A stretch of 64,000 nt of DNA from Anaerotardibacter muris (GCF_943192915.1 NZ_CALPCD010000006.1:54138-118137), one strand, 5' to 3'. Shown: positions 16,692 to 26,466, counted from the first letter of the stretch. The notes: generated by a model not told the origin, from the letters alone. Numbers and translations: made by a program.

Positions 16692-17816
16692 TTGAAAAGC
16701 TTAGACGCGCTTAATGCATCCATCATCGATCGATGCTTTCTTTCCCCGAGGATCAGGGATCGCCTTAAGGGCATAACAATCGAGCCTGAAGTTCTTTCGG
16801 CGCTTATTCTCACTTCGCCGCTCTCTCTCGATGAAAAGCACTCTTTTTTTCTCGAATTGGCTGAAGGGTATGGTTCTCATCGTGCATCCATTTTTTCGAT
16901 GTGCGCCAGGAAGATAGGTGATGTATTGTTGGAGACGGTCTCGCCTACGAACAACGATCCGGAGCCCAATTCAGTAAGGTTGATGTCGGCTGAACATTTG
17001 CTGTCTTTGATAGATGATGCACTCGAGTGCGCGAAGGGGGAAGAAGGCGATGAGAAAGAGGGCGATGAAGATGAACCCGAAGATGAACCCGAAGATGAAC
17101 AGTGGATTACATTCACATCGGTAGATGGAGAGATCAAGGTTGCAGAAGACGACCAGGAGGCTTTTGAAGCCTTTCGTAATGTTCTTGACGATGCATTGGC
17201 TGCCGTCGAAGTGTCTGAGGATGGCGAATCACCCATTGTTGTCTCCGTTGACGGTCGACCTGTTTATGCTCTCAGTAAGAGGTTGAGCGCGCTCGCTTTT
17301 GGGGATAATGACGAGATCCTTTTTAAGCTTCAATCTCTTTTTGTTGGACTGCTTCAGCCTGGAGCTATTCTTGAGCTTGATTTTAGGCCATTTTATGAGC
17401 GGCGATATGGAATCGTGCTGGAAGCATCCAGGGTGATGAAGGATAGCATGTCTGGAGAGGATTATGTCCAGTCAGAAAGGGTATTAGTTAATACGCCTGA
17501 TGGATGGGAGTGCGGGGAATTGGCTTGGCGCGACGACTTGCTTAAGTGCTTGGATCCTATCGGTCCTTTTCTTAATAGTTATTCTCAAGTGAGGGAATTG
17601 AATGCCGAGGAGGTGATGAGTCTCTGCGCGAAGCAAGTGACAAAAGATTTGAATCTGTTGTGGGAGATCAGGGACTATATCGGTCAAGAACCAAAACTTG
17701 CGGTAGCGATAACTGAGCTAATGAAGTCGCGAGACCATGATGGACTCGAGGGAATGAGCGATGATGAGCTGCTCAAGGTTTGCAAGAGCACCTTCGAAAG
17801 CTTGTATCGAGATTGA
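16692..17816 (+). CDS. Unknown acidic protein divergent from rtcB
   Basis: A 374-aa protein with no domain I recognise. The N-terminal 100 residues look helical (ALILTSPLSLDEKHSFFLEL). A highly acidic linker follows, containing a repeated DEPEDEPEDE from a 12-base repeat near 17069-17101. The C-terminal half is mixed and ends with helices (LLKVCKSTFESLYRD). There is no signal peptide or membrane segment. The start is TTG 16692 after a GGGGG run; no in-frame ATG occurs before residue 70. It is divergent from rtcB across 188 bases, a layout often seen for functionally linked genes, but no role in RNA repair can be shown. Confidence 0.55.
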   Translation: MKSLDALNASIIDRCFLSPRIRDRLKGITIEPEVLSALILTSPLSLDEKHSFFLELAEGYGSHRASIFSMCARKIGDVLLETVSPTNNDPEPNSVRLMSAEHLLSLIDDALECAKGEEGDEKEGDEDEPEDEPEDEQWITFTSVDGEIKVAEDDQEAFEAFRNVLDDALAAVEVSEDGESPIVVSVDGRPVYALSKRLSALAFGDNDEILFKLQSLFVGLLQPGAILELDFRPFYERRYGIVLEASRVMKDSMSGEDYVQSERVLVNTPDGWECGELAWRDDLLKCLDPIGPFLNSYSQVRELNAEEVMSLCAKQVTKDLNLLWEIRDYIGQEPKLAVAITELMKSRDHDGLEGMSDDELLKVCKSTFESLYRD

Positions 17817-17849
17817 CGCCTGTATGCTTAGTTTGGAGCCGTTGTGGCT

Positions 17850-18950
17850 CTATGCGATTTCGTTATACATGGCAAGCGCTTCGGTCATTTCCCGTTTAAT
17901 GCGATCGACTACCGATTTAGGTGAGAGCACGATGACGTCCGGCGCATAGCTCCTTGCATAGATAGCGAGCGAGTCAGCATTGACGGTTGCACTAATGGTC
18001 ATCCAGCCGTTCTGCTCGTCAGGTTCAACGTCTGAGACCCTGAATCCTTCCCCAAAAGTGTCGACTACGTCAGCGATCATGCGACGACGAATCCGGAATC
18101 TCGCAGATACGCTTTCTCCGGCAAACATATAAATATGTTCGGCAACATAACTGTCCATTTTCGCTTTGCTTGCAAAGTCTTTAAGGGGTCTGACACGCTC
18201 GTCGAACAGTTCTATATCGGCGATGCGATCGACACGGTAGTTCGATAGGTCGTCGTGCTTGTCATCGCTGCATATCAGATAGTACTGGCCATTTTTTGAG
18301 ACCATCTCATAGGGATTGATGAGGTATTCCTTGGGGCTGCCATTCTCGTCAAGCCTATAATTTGCTTTTTTGTCTAGCCCAAAGCCCTTGTAACGAAACT
18401 TGACCTTCTTTCGTTTCTGTATAGCCTCATCGAGAACGCCAATAGTGTAAAAAAGCTGCGCCGAATAGACCGCCGTAGGAGCTTCTTTTGCTATGTTGTT
18501 TGCATGCGCCTTGAAATATCTGCCACCAAGTCGTTCTATCTTTTTAATCAGCTCTCGACGATGGTTCGCTGCTATATGCTTAGAAGCGAAGACGCCATCG
18601 ATCAAATAGCGCAGCTCGCCTTCAGTGAAGTCTCTAACTAGGGAAAAGTCGGTATAGACCGAGCTTTCTTCCATCTCGCCAGTTGGCTCCATCTTGCCTG
18701 TTTTTGCATTTTTTACCATCTTTGGAGTGATCCTTGTGGTTTCTTTGTACTCAAGCTCGAAGATGCCGCAGTCTATAAGATCGGATAAGTTGCGACGGAC
18801 GGTCTTGCGATCAGCTTCCATGAGGTATTCGTCTTTGAGGATTTGTTCGATTTCGCGCTGAGTGAGCGTATGTTCGCTATCGGTATAACGGTTCAAAATG
18901 TCGATGATGTTTACGATGAGGAGTTTCTTTGGCTGAATAGTGTGGGCCAC
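17850..18950 (-). CDS. WYL-domain transcriptional regulator
   Basis: A 366-aa regulator: an N-terminal winged helix (about 10-75, with LTQREIEQILKDEYLMEADR and VRRNLSDLI), a middle part, then a WYL domain with VKFRYKGFG, INPYEMVSKNGQYYLICSDD and NYRVDRIADIELF, and the C-terminal extension common in PafC/DeoR-like WYL proteins. WYL domains sense nucleic acids or nucleotides and often control defence or DNA-damage genes. YYL replaces WYL in the signature. The start is GTG 18950 with GAAAGAAG upstream. It converges with the unknown gene at 16692. It sits at the junction of the accessory island and the core genes and could regulate island genes, which is not shown by any visible operator. Confidence 0.85.
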   Translation of the reverse strand: MAHTIQPKKLLIVNIIDILNRYTDSEHTLTQREIEQILKDEYLMEADRKTVRRNLSDLIDCGIFELEYKETTRITPKMVKNAKTGKMEPTGEMEESSVYTDFSLVRDFTEGELRYLIDGVFASKHIAANHRRELIKKIERLGGRYFKAHANNIAKEAPTAVYSAQLFYTIGVLDEAIQKRKKVKFRYKGFGLDKKANYRLDENGSPKEYLINPYEMVSKNGQYYLICSDDKHDDLSNYRVDRIADIELFDERVRPLKDFASKAKMDSYVAEHIYMFAGESVSARFRIRRRMIADVVDTFGEGFRVSDVEPDEQNGWMTISATVNADSLAIYARSYAPDVIVLSPKSVVDRIKREMTEALAMYNEIA

Positions 18951-19034
18951 GGGTTGCTTCTTTCTGATGTTTCGTTTTGCGCAGGCTTGCTGCCTACTTT
19001 AGGTCCTCATTTATTGTACTACTAAGGTGGAGAA

Positions 19035-20393
19035 TTAACGCCCCATGCGCAAATAATCGAGTGTGAAGCTAAGCAACGCTTCTTTTTCGTTCGGGAGGCG
19101 TTCCTCGATCACTTCTTCCAAGGCTGCTTCGAGCGCATCGCCTATTTGTTTGCCCTGGGGGAACCCAGCGGCTATCAGATCGGCACCAGTAATGGCGAGG
19201 TCTTTCAAGCCGAACACTTCGTCATCGGCGAGCATCTCTTCGAACAAGGCTTCCAGCTCGTCGGTTATCTTCACGCGGCTATGATATTCAGGCGCTTGCG
19301 CCAGCGAATCGGCGCGCATCAGATCACACAACGCATGGAACAGATACTCTTTGTTGTCGAGCTTGGCGTAGAGGCGACGAATCGACTTCTTGGTGGGTGC
19401 AGGTCTGGTGTCGTGATAGCGAACGAGTAAGGCAAGATCGTGCGTGAAGGCGCGCGAGAAACGAAGACGCTTCGCCACTGCGCGCACATGTTCGACGCTC
19501 ACTTTGGGATGCCCATACATATGACCCACGCCGTCTTCATCGGTGAAGAACGTGTCGGGCTTGCCTGCATCGTGCAAAAGCCCCGCCCAGCGCGAAAGTG
19601 GTGTTGCGGGTGAGTAGTGCACTACGTAAGCCGTGTGTTCGAACACGTCGTAGATGTGGTACTTCGTTTTTTGGTCAAGACCTTCCATGGGAACCAGTTC
19701 GGGAAGCACCACGTTCAGGATGTCGGTGTAATTCATCAGTACGTGCAATGCGTGCTGCCCGCAGAGCAGTTTGGTCAGTTCGTCCTCGATGCGCTCTCCT
19801 GCGATGAAGAGCAGGTCGTCACGCTGAGCGAGCGCCGCTTTGAGCGTCGCATCTTCAAGTGAAAAACCCAGCTGAGAAGCAAAACGCAGTCCGCGCAAAA
19901 TGCGCAGTGCGTCTTCCGAAAAGCGCGTGCGGGCATCGCCTACGCAACGGATCACGCCTTTGCGCAAATCTTCTTGTCCGCCAAACGGATCGAGCAACCC
20001 GCGCTCAGGATGAAACGCCATCGCATTCACCGTGAAGTCGCGGCGTGCAAGGTCTTCCTCGATCGAGTTGGTGAACGCCACTTCGGACGGACGGCGATGG
20101 TCGAGGTACGTGCCTTCGGTGCGGAATGTGGTTATCTCGAGCACATGATCGTTGGCTACCACCGTGAGCGTGCCATGCTTGGTGCCTGTTTCGTGAACAG
20201 CCCATCCAGCATCCAGGCACAACTCTTTGGTCTTCTGCCAGGGCGCAGCAGTGGCTAGGTCGAAATCATGCAAAGGACGTTCGAGCAAGAGATCGCGTAC
20301 GAAACCTCCCACGAGCCACGTTTCGTATCCCGCGTCTTCGAGCGTGTCGATGACGCGTTGAACCGTTTGGTCGATCGTGTTCCCATCTTGCAT
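19035..20393 (-). CDS. cca: CCA tRNA nucleotidyltransferase (HD-domain type)
   Basis: A 452-aa class II tRNA nucleotidyltransferase that builds or repairs the 3' CCA end of tRNA. The catalytic head shows LVGGFVRDLLL and the acidic pair in HDFDLAT, followed by RRDFTVNAMAFHPERGLLDPFGG, EDALRILRGLRFASQLGF and an HD domain with WAGLLHDAGKPDTFF and LLVRYHD. The HD module adds phosphohydrolase activity in E. coli Cca. ATG 20393 follows AGGAGGTG by five bases. Here the genome already encodes CCA in the only tRNA of the window, so the enzyme is likely for repair and for tRNAs lacking CCA. It marks the start of core-like base composition. Confidence 0.95.
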   Translation of the reverse strand: MQDGNTIDQTVQRVIDTLEDAGYETWLVGGFVRDLLLERPLHDFDLATAAPWQKTKELCLDAGWAVHETGTKHGTLTVVANDHVLEITTFRTEGTYLDHRRPSEVAFTNSIEEDLARRDFTVNAMAFHPERGLLDPFGGQEDLRKGVIRCVGDARTRFSEDALRILRGLRFASQLGFSLEDATLKAALAQRDDLLFIAGERIEDELTKLLCGQHALHVLMNYTDILNVVLPELVPMEGLDQKTKYHIYDVFEHTAYVVHYSPATPLSRWAGLLHDAGKPDTFFTDEDGVGHMYGHPKVSVEHVRAVAKRLRFSRAFTHDLALLVRYHDTRPAPTKKSIRRLYAKLDNKEYLFHALCDLMRADSLAQAPEYHSRVKITDELEALFEEMLADDEVFGLKDLAITGADLIAAGFPQGKQIGDALEAALEEVIEERLPNEKEALLSFTLDYLRMGR

Positions 20394-20500
20394 GATTCAC
20401 CTCCTAACCCCTGACCCCATTATAGAGAAGACCGCCCATCAATTCGATAAGCTCTCACAGCCTAGGCCCTGGGCAAACCTGCTTCTTCAAGCCGTCCCGT

Positions 20501-20533
20501 GAAAAAGAAAAGGCCGATCAAACGACCGGCCTT
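20501..20533 (-). terminator. Intrinsic terminator of the enoyl-CoA hydratase gene
   Basis: Read on the minus strand, AAGGCCG and CGGCCTT pair around a 10-base loop (20510-20533), followed by TTCTTTTTC. It is 42 bases after the stop of the gene at 20575. Confidence 0.85.
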
Positions 20534-20574
20534 CGTTCTCTGTGCTCGTGCTCTTTGGTGCGCGCAGTTTTAGA

Positions 20575-21363
20575 CTATTTCCCGCTCCACTTCGGCTTGC
20601 GCTTTTCGGCAAAGGCTACTTCGCCTTCATGGGCATCCTTGCTCGCACGGGTGATCTTCTCGTACTTCTCGAGCGTCTTCCAGCCCTTGGACGGATAGAT
20701 CGGGCTCTTGCCCAGCGTTTCCATAACGGTAAGCTTGCTGTACTTGATGGAAAGGGGAGCGCCCAGCGCGATCTTCTTCGCCAGGTCAACAGCCTTTTCG
20801 ACCACCTGATCATCGGGTACGACATAGTTGATCAGGCCCCAGTCGTTCGCTTTCTGGGCCGAGATAGGCTCGCCCACCAGCAGCAATTCCATTGCGAACT
20901 TCATCGGGATCTGTTGAGCCAAGCGCAGCAGCGTGCCGCCACCAGCAGCGGTCAGACCAACGCGTGGCTCGGGCAGACCGAAGATCGATTCATCGGATGC
21001 GACCGCCAGATCGCATGCGCTCACGATCTCGACACCGCCGCCGAGCGCCTTGCCGCGCACTGCTGCGATGAGCGGCTTCTCGAAATAACGCTTCGTCATG
21101 GCAGCGAATCCCCATTTTTCGCGACCTTCGGGCATCTCCCAGGCATCCTCGGCCAGTTCTTTCAGGTCGGAACCTGCGCAGAACACGTGACCGTTGTTGG
21201 TCAGTACGCACGCACGCAGCTTCTTATTCTTGTCCCAATAATCCAGCGCATCGGAAAGTTCCTTGGTCATCAAGTTGTTCACTGCATTGCAGGCTTCAAG
21301 ACGATTGAATGTGATGATGAAGACGCCATCACGTTCTTCAGTAAGAATGGTCTGGAATTTCAT
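20575..21363 (-). CDS. Enoyl-CoA hydratase/isomerase family protein (CaiD-like)
   Basis: A 262-aa crotonase-fold enzyme. Oxyanion-hole segments are visible: CAGSDLKEL (first loop) and VRGKALGGGVEIVSACDLAVA (second), followed by FGLPEPRVGLTAAGGGTLLRL with a catalytic-position Glu. The C-terminal basic end (FAEKRKPKWSGK) is also typical of the family. The reaction is hydration or isomerisation of an acyl-CoA double bond; carnitinyl-CoA dehydratase is a common annotation for close matches, but there is no cai gene cluster here, so the substrate is open. ATG 21363 follows AAGGGGGG. It is a single-gene unit divergent from the UbiB gene, with its own terminator. Confidence 0.85.
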   Translation of the reverse strand: MKFQTILTEERDGVFIITFNRLEACNAVNNLMTKELSDALDYWDKNKKLRACVLTNNGHVFCAGSDLKELAEDAWEMPEGREKWGFAAMTKRYFEKPLIAAVRGKALGGGVEIVSACDLAVASDESIFGLPEPRVGLTAAGGGTLLRLAQQIPMKFAMELLLVGEPISAQKANDWGLINYVVPDDQVVEKAVDLAKKIALGAPLSIKYSKLTVMETLGKSPIYPSKGWKTLEKYEKITRASKDAHEGEVAFAEKRKPKWSGK

Positions 21364-21621
21364 TGATCCCCCCTTGATCGATCGGTGTTGCGTTCAAATC
21401 TTATGATTGATCGTATGATTCCAGTATAGAGCTAAAAACAGCCGTTGCGCAGATGAGCCCAGAAGGATTTTCGATCGGCCTCCGCGTGAAATGCGACAAG
21501 TTGTTGTCAGTGTGGAATCTTGTATCCTTTTTCTCGAGGTTTTCGTTAAGCTGGAAGAACGTGAACATTACCGTGGCTCAGGAGCACCTCGAGCCTTCTT
21601 CGTCTCCCGAGAGGGGATAAC

Positions 21622-23274
21622 ATGGCAACTTTCAAACAACTGATGAATCTTGCGAAGATCACCGTTGATGACAAGACATCGGGCAAACGTGCTCGCGAGA
21701 TCTTGCATATCATCAAGAAGGATAAAGTGCTCCATGGTATGGACCCGCAGAAGGCTGTGCGCTTTTTGGAAGACCTGGGCCCTACGTATGTGAAGATCGG
21801 GCAGTTGGCATCGAATCGCGCCGATATCTTACCTGCGGATTATTGCGAAGCTTTCGCGAACCTACGCAGCCACGTGGACCCGATGCCCTTTGCTACCGTG
21901 CTGGAATGCATCGATCAAGATTACGGGCAGCCATGGAACAGGGTCTTTGCTTCCATCCAGGAAAAGCCGCTCGGTTCGGCATCCATCGCGCAGGTGCACA
22001 AAGCAACCTTGCTCGATGGCACCGTGGTGGCGGTGAAAGTTCGTCGCCCAGGCATCAAAGAAGAGATGGCGGAAGATCTGACGCTGTTGCGCCATCTGCT
22101 TGCTATCGCTGAAGTGGGCGCACCTGCAAATGCGAGCGTCATGGAATCGCTCCAGGGCTTGCTCAACGAACTCGAGCGTACCACTGAATGTGAGCTCGAT
22201 TTCACTATCGAGCTGAATAATCTGGTTCGGTTCCGCGAGCAGCTCAAGGATGCTGAAGGCATCACGAGCCCGCGTCCGTTCCCAGAATACTCTTCCGAGG
22301 CCATCTTGGTAGAAGAGTTCATTTCGGGTACTGACATCAGCAATCATGTAGCACTCATCGCGCAAGGCAATGATCTTACCGAATTGGCGAATCGACTGGC
22401 ACAGAACTATATTTCCCAGGTCATCGACGAAGGCTTCTTCCACGCCGATCCTCATGAGGGCAACATCATCGTGCGCGGTCGAGAGATCGAGTGGATCGAC
22501 CTTGGCATGGTAGGCTCGCTCAATTCTTCCCAACGATTGTTGGTGAATCGGGCGCTTTCGGCGATCGCAGAGGGCGATGCATTCGAACTGAAGGAAGCGG
22601 TCATGGGACTCACCGTTTCCAAGGGTGATGTGAACCATGGAAAGCTGCTGCAGCAGATGCAAGAGCTGCTCGATTCCTATGGAAGCGCCGATCTGGCCGA
22701 TATAGACATAGGCAAGGCGCTCATGGACATCATCGAGATATTGCGCTCGCAGAATCTTGCGGTCAATTCTTCGTTCACCATGATGGCGCGCGGCTTCATC
22801 ACCATCGAAGGAGTGGTCACCAGGCTTTCGCCTGATGCCAATATCATCGAGATCGTGCAGCAGCACATGGAGCGCAAGGCTCTTTCGCTCGAGTCGATCA
22901 TGCAAAAGACCAAGCAGATGACCTTGCAGGCGGCTCATTCGGCTGAATCAGCGACGAAGTTGCCAACACAGCTTTCGCATACCTTGGATATGCTCAACGA
23001 AGGCGAGATCAATATGGGCATGTCCATGGACCTGCCCAAGGACGTGAAAGCCACGGCTTATTCGCTCACCGGGCATCTGTCGTTCGCGCTGATCTCAGCG
23101 GGCATGTTCATCGGTTCGAGCATCCTGTGCACTACGAACCTGCAGCCTCATTTCCTCGGCGCGCCGCTTCTGGGCGTGATCGGGTTCGTGAGCGCTTTCA
23201 TCTTAGGTGCGTATGTGGTGTGGCAGATGATCATGGCGCGTCATAAAACGCGCAACGATGAAGAAATAAAGTAG
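21622..23274 (+). CDS. ABC1/UbiB-family atypical kinase, membrane anchored
   Basis: A 550-aa UbiB-type protein. It shows the KxGQ-like stretch FLEDLGPTYVKIGQLAS, an Ala-rich nucleotide loop (PLGSASIAQVHKA), the invariant-type lysine in VAVKVRRPG, the catalytic-loop region FHADPHEGNIIV and the metal-binding WIDLGMVG. Two hydrophobic helices at the C-terminus (about 490-540, LSFALISAGMFIGSSIL and LLGVIGFVSAFILGAYVVW) anchor it in the membrane. Family members support isoprenoid quinone or lipid metabolism by ATPase or kinase activity. In an anaerobe the partner is more likely menaquinone or another lipid than ubiquinone. ATG 21622 follows GAGAGGGGA. recN begins 100 bases downstream. Confidence 0.88.
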   Translation: MATFKQLMNLAKITVDDKTSGKRAREILHIIKKDKVLHGMDPQKAVRFLEDLGPTYVKIGQLASNRADILPADYCEAFANLRSHVDPMPFATVLECIDQDYGQPWNRVFASIQEKPLGSASIAQVHKATLLDGTVVAVKVRRPGIKEEMAEDLTLLRHLLAIAEVGAPANASVMESLQGLLNELERTTECELDFTIELNNLVRFREQLKDAEGITSPRPFPEYSSEAILVEEFISGTDISNHVALIAQGNDLTELANRLAQNYISQVIDEGFFHADPHEGNIIVRGREIEWIDLGMVGSLNSSQRLLVNRALSAIAEGDAFELKEAVMGLTVSKGDVNHGKLLQQMQELLDSYGSADLADIDIGKALMDIIEILRSQNLAVNSSFTMMARGFITIEGVVTRLSPDANIIEIVQQHMERKALSLESIMQKTKQMTLQAAHSAESATKLPTQLSHTLDMLNEGEINMGMSMDLPKDVKATAYSLTGHLSFALISAGMFIGSSILCTTNLQPHFLGAPLLGVIGFVSAFILGAYVVWQMIMARHKTRNDEEIK

Positions 23275-23374
23275 ACTGCTTTCGGGCGGCTTGGAGTGCG
23301 CGGTAAAGGCGTACTCTGATAATTCCTGTTCGATCACGATTCGCGGAGGTGCGCCGCGCAAGAAAGGTTTGTCT

Positions 23375-25051
23375 ATGTTAGACGAAATGCATATTGCCAA
23401 TGTCGCGCTCATCCGCGACACATTCTTTCAGCCTTCATCAGGCATGACGGTCATCACAGGCGAGACCGGATCAGGCAAGACAGCGCTCCTCAATGCCCTG
23501 AAGCTGCTCGTGGGCGAGCGCGCCCAGAGCGGCATGATCCGTGAAGGAGCCGAAGAGCTGTGCGTCGAAGGACGATTCTTCTTGAACGAGCCTGCGCCTG
23601 ATAACGAAGAGGGGAGCAGTACTCAAGAACCTGATGCGACAGACTCCGAAGATGGCGTGGTAGTGTGCCGTCGTGTGGGCGCCAACGGACGTTCGCGCGT
23701 GACGATCAATGGGTCGCTTGGCGGTGTAAAGGATCTGGCTGCTGGGGCTGGTGCGAGCATCGATCTATGTGGTCAGCATGAGCATCAGCAGCTGTTGAAT
23801 ACCACCTATCAGCGTAAGCTGTTCGACCGTTGGGGTGCCGAGGCTATCGAACCAGCGCTCGCGCATTATCAGGAGGCGTTTGGGGCGTGTGCCCAAGCGC
23901 AGGCAGAGGTCGATCGCCTGGAGGCAATGAGCCAGGCCGATAGGGTCGAGCTCGATCGCGCCCGTTTCGTGGTAGAGCAGATCGATGCAGTATCGCCCCG
24001 TCCTGGTGAACATGAGGAACTGCTGAAGGAGCTTCCCTTCTATGAGAATGCCGAACTGTTATTAGGCGAGGCTCGTTCAGCATATCGTATGCTTTCGGGT
24101 GAAGGCGGTGTGGTCGAGGAGCTTGAGAGCGTGATGGTTTCGCTCGATAAGATCCATGAAGTTGATGCGTCGCTCGATGCGCAGCATCAAGGCTTGCGCG
24201 AGGCGCTCATCACCATAGAAGATATAGCGCACGAATTGGCGCGTTATCAGAGCTCGATCGATTTTTCTGAGACCGAACTGGAGGTGCGTCAAACGCGCCT
24301 TTCTGCCTTGCAGGGTATCATGCGTGGCTATGGTCCCACGATGGACGAGGTGTTCGCTACATACGAGCAGGCGACCGAATTGATCGCGTCGTATGATTCG
24401 TGCGATGAATTGCTGGCTCAGGCTCGTGCGGCTCGCGCTGATGCTGAAGCGCAGCTGGTTTCTGCCGCGAGTGAATTAGCTGCGGCTCGCGCAGGCGTTG
24501 TGCCGCACTTCGAAGAAGCGGTCACTGCGCAGATGTCGCGCCTTGAAATGGGGAGTGCCGCTTTGAAGGTGGCGCTCATCGACTTGCCGCGCGAACAATG
24601 GAGTCGCACGGGTTCGCAAGCGCTCGATTACTTGTTCGTCCCTGGCGCTGGCTTGACCCCGCAAAAGCTTTCTGCGATCGCTTCTGGCGGCGAGATCAGC
24701 CGTGTGATGTTGGCTTTGAAAGTGGTGCTCGGCAGTTGCGATGATGTTGACACGCTCGTCTTCGACGAGATCGATGCTGGTGTGGGCGGCAAGACCGCTT
24801 TGGCCTTGGCAGCTGTGCTGAAGGATCTTGCAAGGACTCATCAAGTAATAGTAGTGACCCACCTGCCGCAAGTGGCGGTCTTGGGCGATGCCCACTACTT
24901 AGTAGAGAAGCATGAGACTCCCGAATTGACCACTGAGATCAGGCCGCTCGATGCTGAAGCCCGCGAAGAAGAGATCGCTCGCATGCTGGCGGGCAAGGTC
25001 GATGCGACCTCTCTTGCTCACGCCAAAGAGCTTCTGGCATCGGCAGGCTAG
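23375..25051 (+). CDS. recN: DNA repair protein RecN
   Basis: A 558-aa SMC-like ATPase for double-strand break repair. The N-terminal P-loop region reads MTVITGETGSGKTALLNAL; a long coiled-coil region follows (about 180-390), then the ABC signature region SAIASGGEISRVMLALK, Walker B TLVFDEIDAGVGGKTA and HQVIVVTHLPQVAVLGD. ATG 23375 (MLDEMHIANVALI) is preferred because RecN proteins begin there and GAAAGG lies upstream; 28 codons of open frame before it look non-coding. The gene ends nine bases before a structured repeat element that contains a strong terminator. Confidence 0.95.
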   Translation: MLDEMHIANVALIRDTFFQPSSGMTVITGETGSGKTALLNALKLLVGERAQSGMIREGAEELCVEGRFFLNEPAPDNEEGSSTQEPDATDSEDGVVVCRRVGANGRSRVTINGSLGGVKDLAAGAGASIDLCGQHEHQQLLNTTYQRKLFDRWGAEAIEPALAHYQEAFGACAQAQAEVDRLEAMSQADRVELDRARFVVEQIDAVSPRPGEHEELLKELPFYENAELLLGEARSAYRMLSGEGGVVEELESVMVSLDKIHEVDASLDAQHQGLREALITIEDIAHELARYQSSIDFSETELEVRQTRLSALQGIMRGYGPTMDEVFATYEQATELIASYDSCDELLAQARAARADAEAQLVSAASELAAARAGVVPHFEEAVTAQMSRLEMGSAALKVALIDLPREQWSRTGSQALDYLFVPGAGLTPQKLSAIASGGEISRVMLALKVVLGSCDDVDTLVFDEIDAGVGGKTALALAAVLKDLARTHQVIVVTHLPQVAVLGDAHYLVEKHETPELTTEIRPLDAEAREEEIARMLAGKVDATSLAHAKELLASAG

Positions 25052-25059
25052 TCTTCTTG

Positions 25060-25226
25060 GTTGCTGTGGCTGCAAGGTAATGCCGCATAACTTACCCGTT
25101 TCGCTGTTCGCCCTTCGGCCCATGCGCCGCACTGCCTCATGCATCTTACGAAACCCAGCTATAAGCTGGGTTTTTTTGTTGGTGTTCAGAGTAAGTTCTG
25201 CGCCTTCACCTTGCAGCCACAGCAAC
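25060..25226 (+). repeat. Structured intergenic repeat element, copy 1
   Basis: A 167-bp element whose ends pair as inverted arms: 25060-25095 with 25191-25226, 36 positions with 4 mismatches, the outer 19 perfect. The centre has the conserved core CTGTTCGCCCTTCGGCCC then ATGCGCCGCACTGCCTCATG, followed by a terminator stem at 25151-25173. It lies between the convergent recN and endonuclease IV genes. Four relatives occur at 32598, 35675, 59546 and 63285. Confidence 0.85.
25151..25177 (+). terminator. Intrinsic terminator inside repeat copy 1 (recN end)
   Basis: AAACCCAGCT (25151-25160) pairs perfectly with AGCTGGGTTT (25164-25173) around a 3-base loop, followed by TTTT. It is 100 bases after the recN stop and is the likely recN terminator. 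Confidence 0.85.
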
Positions 25227-25403
25227 ATGTAGGTCTCCCAACTACGGCAAGAAGAGTCAGGTGCCAGTGAGGTATCAGATTCTCTCGATGCACAAATTTT
25301 GATTAATAGGACATAGAGCGACCGCACGAGCCCGAAGGGCGAGCAGGGTAGCGGGAGAATATGAACCTCGCAGGTACCTGACCCTCTGGTGCTGCAGGCC
25401 CGA

Positions 25404-26243
25404 TCAGCGATAGTTCTTGCGGAAGAATGCTATTTCTTTAGCGTAACCAGGTAGTTCATTAGGGGTCTCAAGGATGCAAGGAAGACCGCGCAGTCTTGGA
25501 TGGTCCACCACGGCAACGAGCGCATCTGCTCCTATCTTCCCTTCACCAATACGCGCATGACGGTCCTTATGCGCTCCGCAGTCGTTGAGAGAGTCGTTGA
25601 TATGTAGCGCACGCAAATGCTCCAACCCTATCACGCGGTCGAATTCATCGAGCACTCCATCAAGGTCATTCACGATGTCGTATCCAGCATCCCAAACATG
25701 GCACGTATCTAGGCACACGCCCACCTTTTCAGGATGATCGATACGCTCGCGAATCGCAGCGAGCTGCTCGAAGGTGCCGCCCACTTCAGAACCTTTGCCC
25801 GACATGGTCTCGAGCAGCACCGTGGTGGTCTGCTCGGGCGTGATCACCTGGTTCAACGTTTCGGCTATCTGCTCGATGCCCGCCTCAACGCCTTGCCCCG
25901 TGTGCGAACCTGGGTGCATGTTGAACAGCTGCCCAGGGGTGAATTCCATGCGCGCCAGGTCATCGGTCAAAGCTTGTAGTGCGAATTCGCGTACGGATTC
26001 TATTGCTGAACACGGGTTTATCGTATAAGAGCCATGAGCAACGATAGGCCCCATGCCGATCTGTTCGCATGCTATCTCGAAGCGTGCGATATCTTCAGGG
26101 TCGATCGCCTTTGCCGCGCCACCACGCGGATTGCGCGTGAAGAACGCGAAGGTATTCGCTTTGATGCTCTCGGCTGTACGCGCCATGGCTTCATACCCTT
26201 TGCTCGAAGAAAGATGGCACCCCATGATCAGTTCATCTTGCAT
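25404..26243 (-). CDS. nfo: Deoxyribonuclease IV (AP endonuclease)
   Basis: A 279-aa endonuclease IV, which cuts DNA 5' of abasic sites and trims blocked 3' ends with a three-zinc centre. Family signatures are visible in order: IVAHGSYTINPCS, FNMHPGSHTGQG, VLLETMSGKGSEVGGTFEQL, GVCLDTCHVWDAGYD, ALHINDSLNDCGAHKDRHARIGEG split over one region, and CILETPN, giving the His, Glu and Asp metal ligands. The start used is ATG 26243 because AAGGGA precedes it at good spacing; a further 17 codons upstream lack a ribosome site. It is convergent with recN, another DNA-repair gene. Confidence 0.95.
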   Translation of the reverse strand: MQDELIMGCHLSSSKGYEAMARTAESIKANTFAFFTRNPRGGAAKAIDPEDIARFEIACEQIGMGPIVAHGSYTINPCSAIESVREFALQALTDDLARMEFTPGQLFNMHPGSHTGQGVEAGIEQIAETLNQVITPEQTTTVLLETMSGKGSEVGGTFEQLAAIRERIDHPEKVGVCLDTCHVWDAGYDIVNDLDGVLDEFDRVIGLEHLRALHINDSLNDCGAHKDRHARIGEGKIGADALVAVVDHPRLRGLPCILETPNELPGYAKEIAFFRKNYR

Positions 26244-26466
26244 GCTTCGTCCCTTCATCGCGTGACCGGATCGGTAAATCTCTGCATCCTGCATCGTCGC
26301 ACAAAATTACCCGCGATCATCATTTTATTGCTTGCACAACGCACAGGGTTAAATTACGATTAAAACGTCTTTTCGCAAGACATCTTTTACATCCCCCAAT
26401 CTGCATATCGCGCAACATCCCATTCTTGCATACTGCCTTTATGCATACCAGTCTAAGGAGGACAGG

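Noticed and set aside
20542..21366. Long plus-strand frame opposite the enoyl-CoA hydratase gene
   Set aside because: It is the mirror frame of a clear crotonase gene on the minus strand, with ribosome site and terminator; it resembles no protein.
21862..22938. 358-codon reverse frame within the UbiB gene
   Set aside because: It is antisense to an obvious UbiB gene and His/Gln/Arg-rich as expected of a shadow frame.
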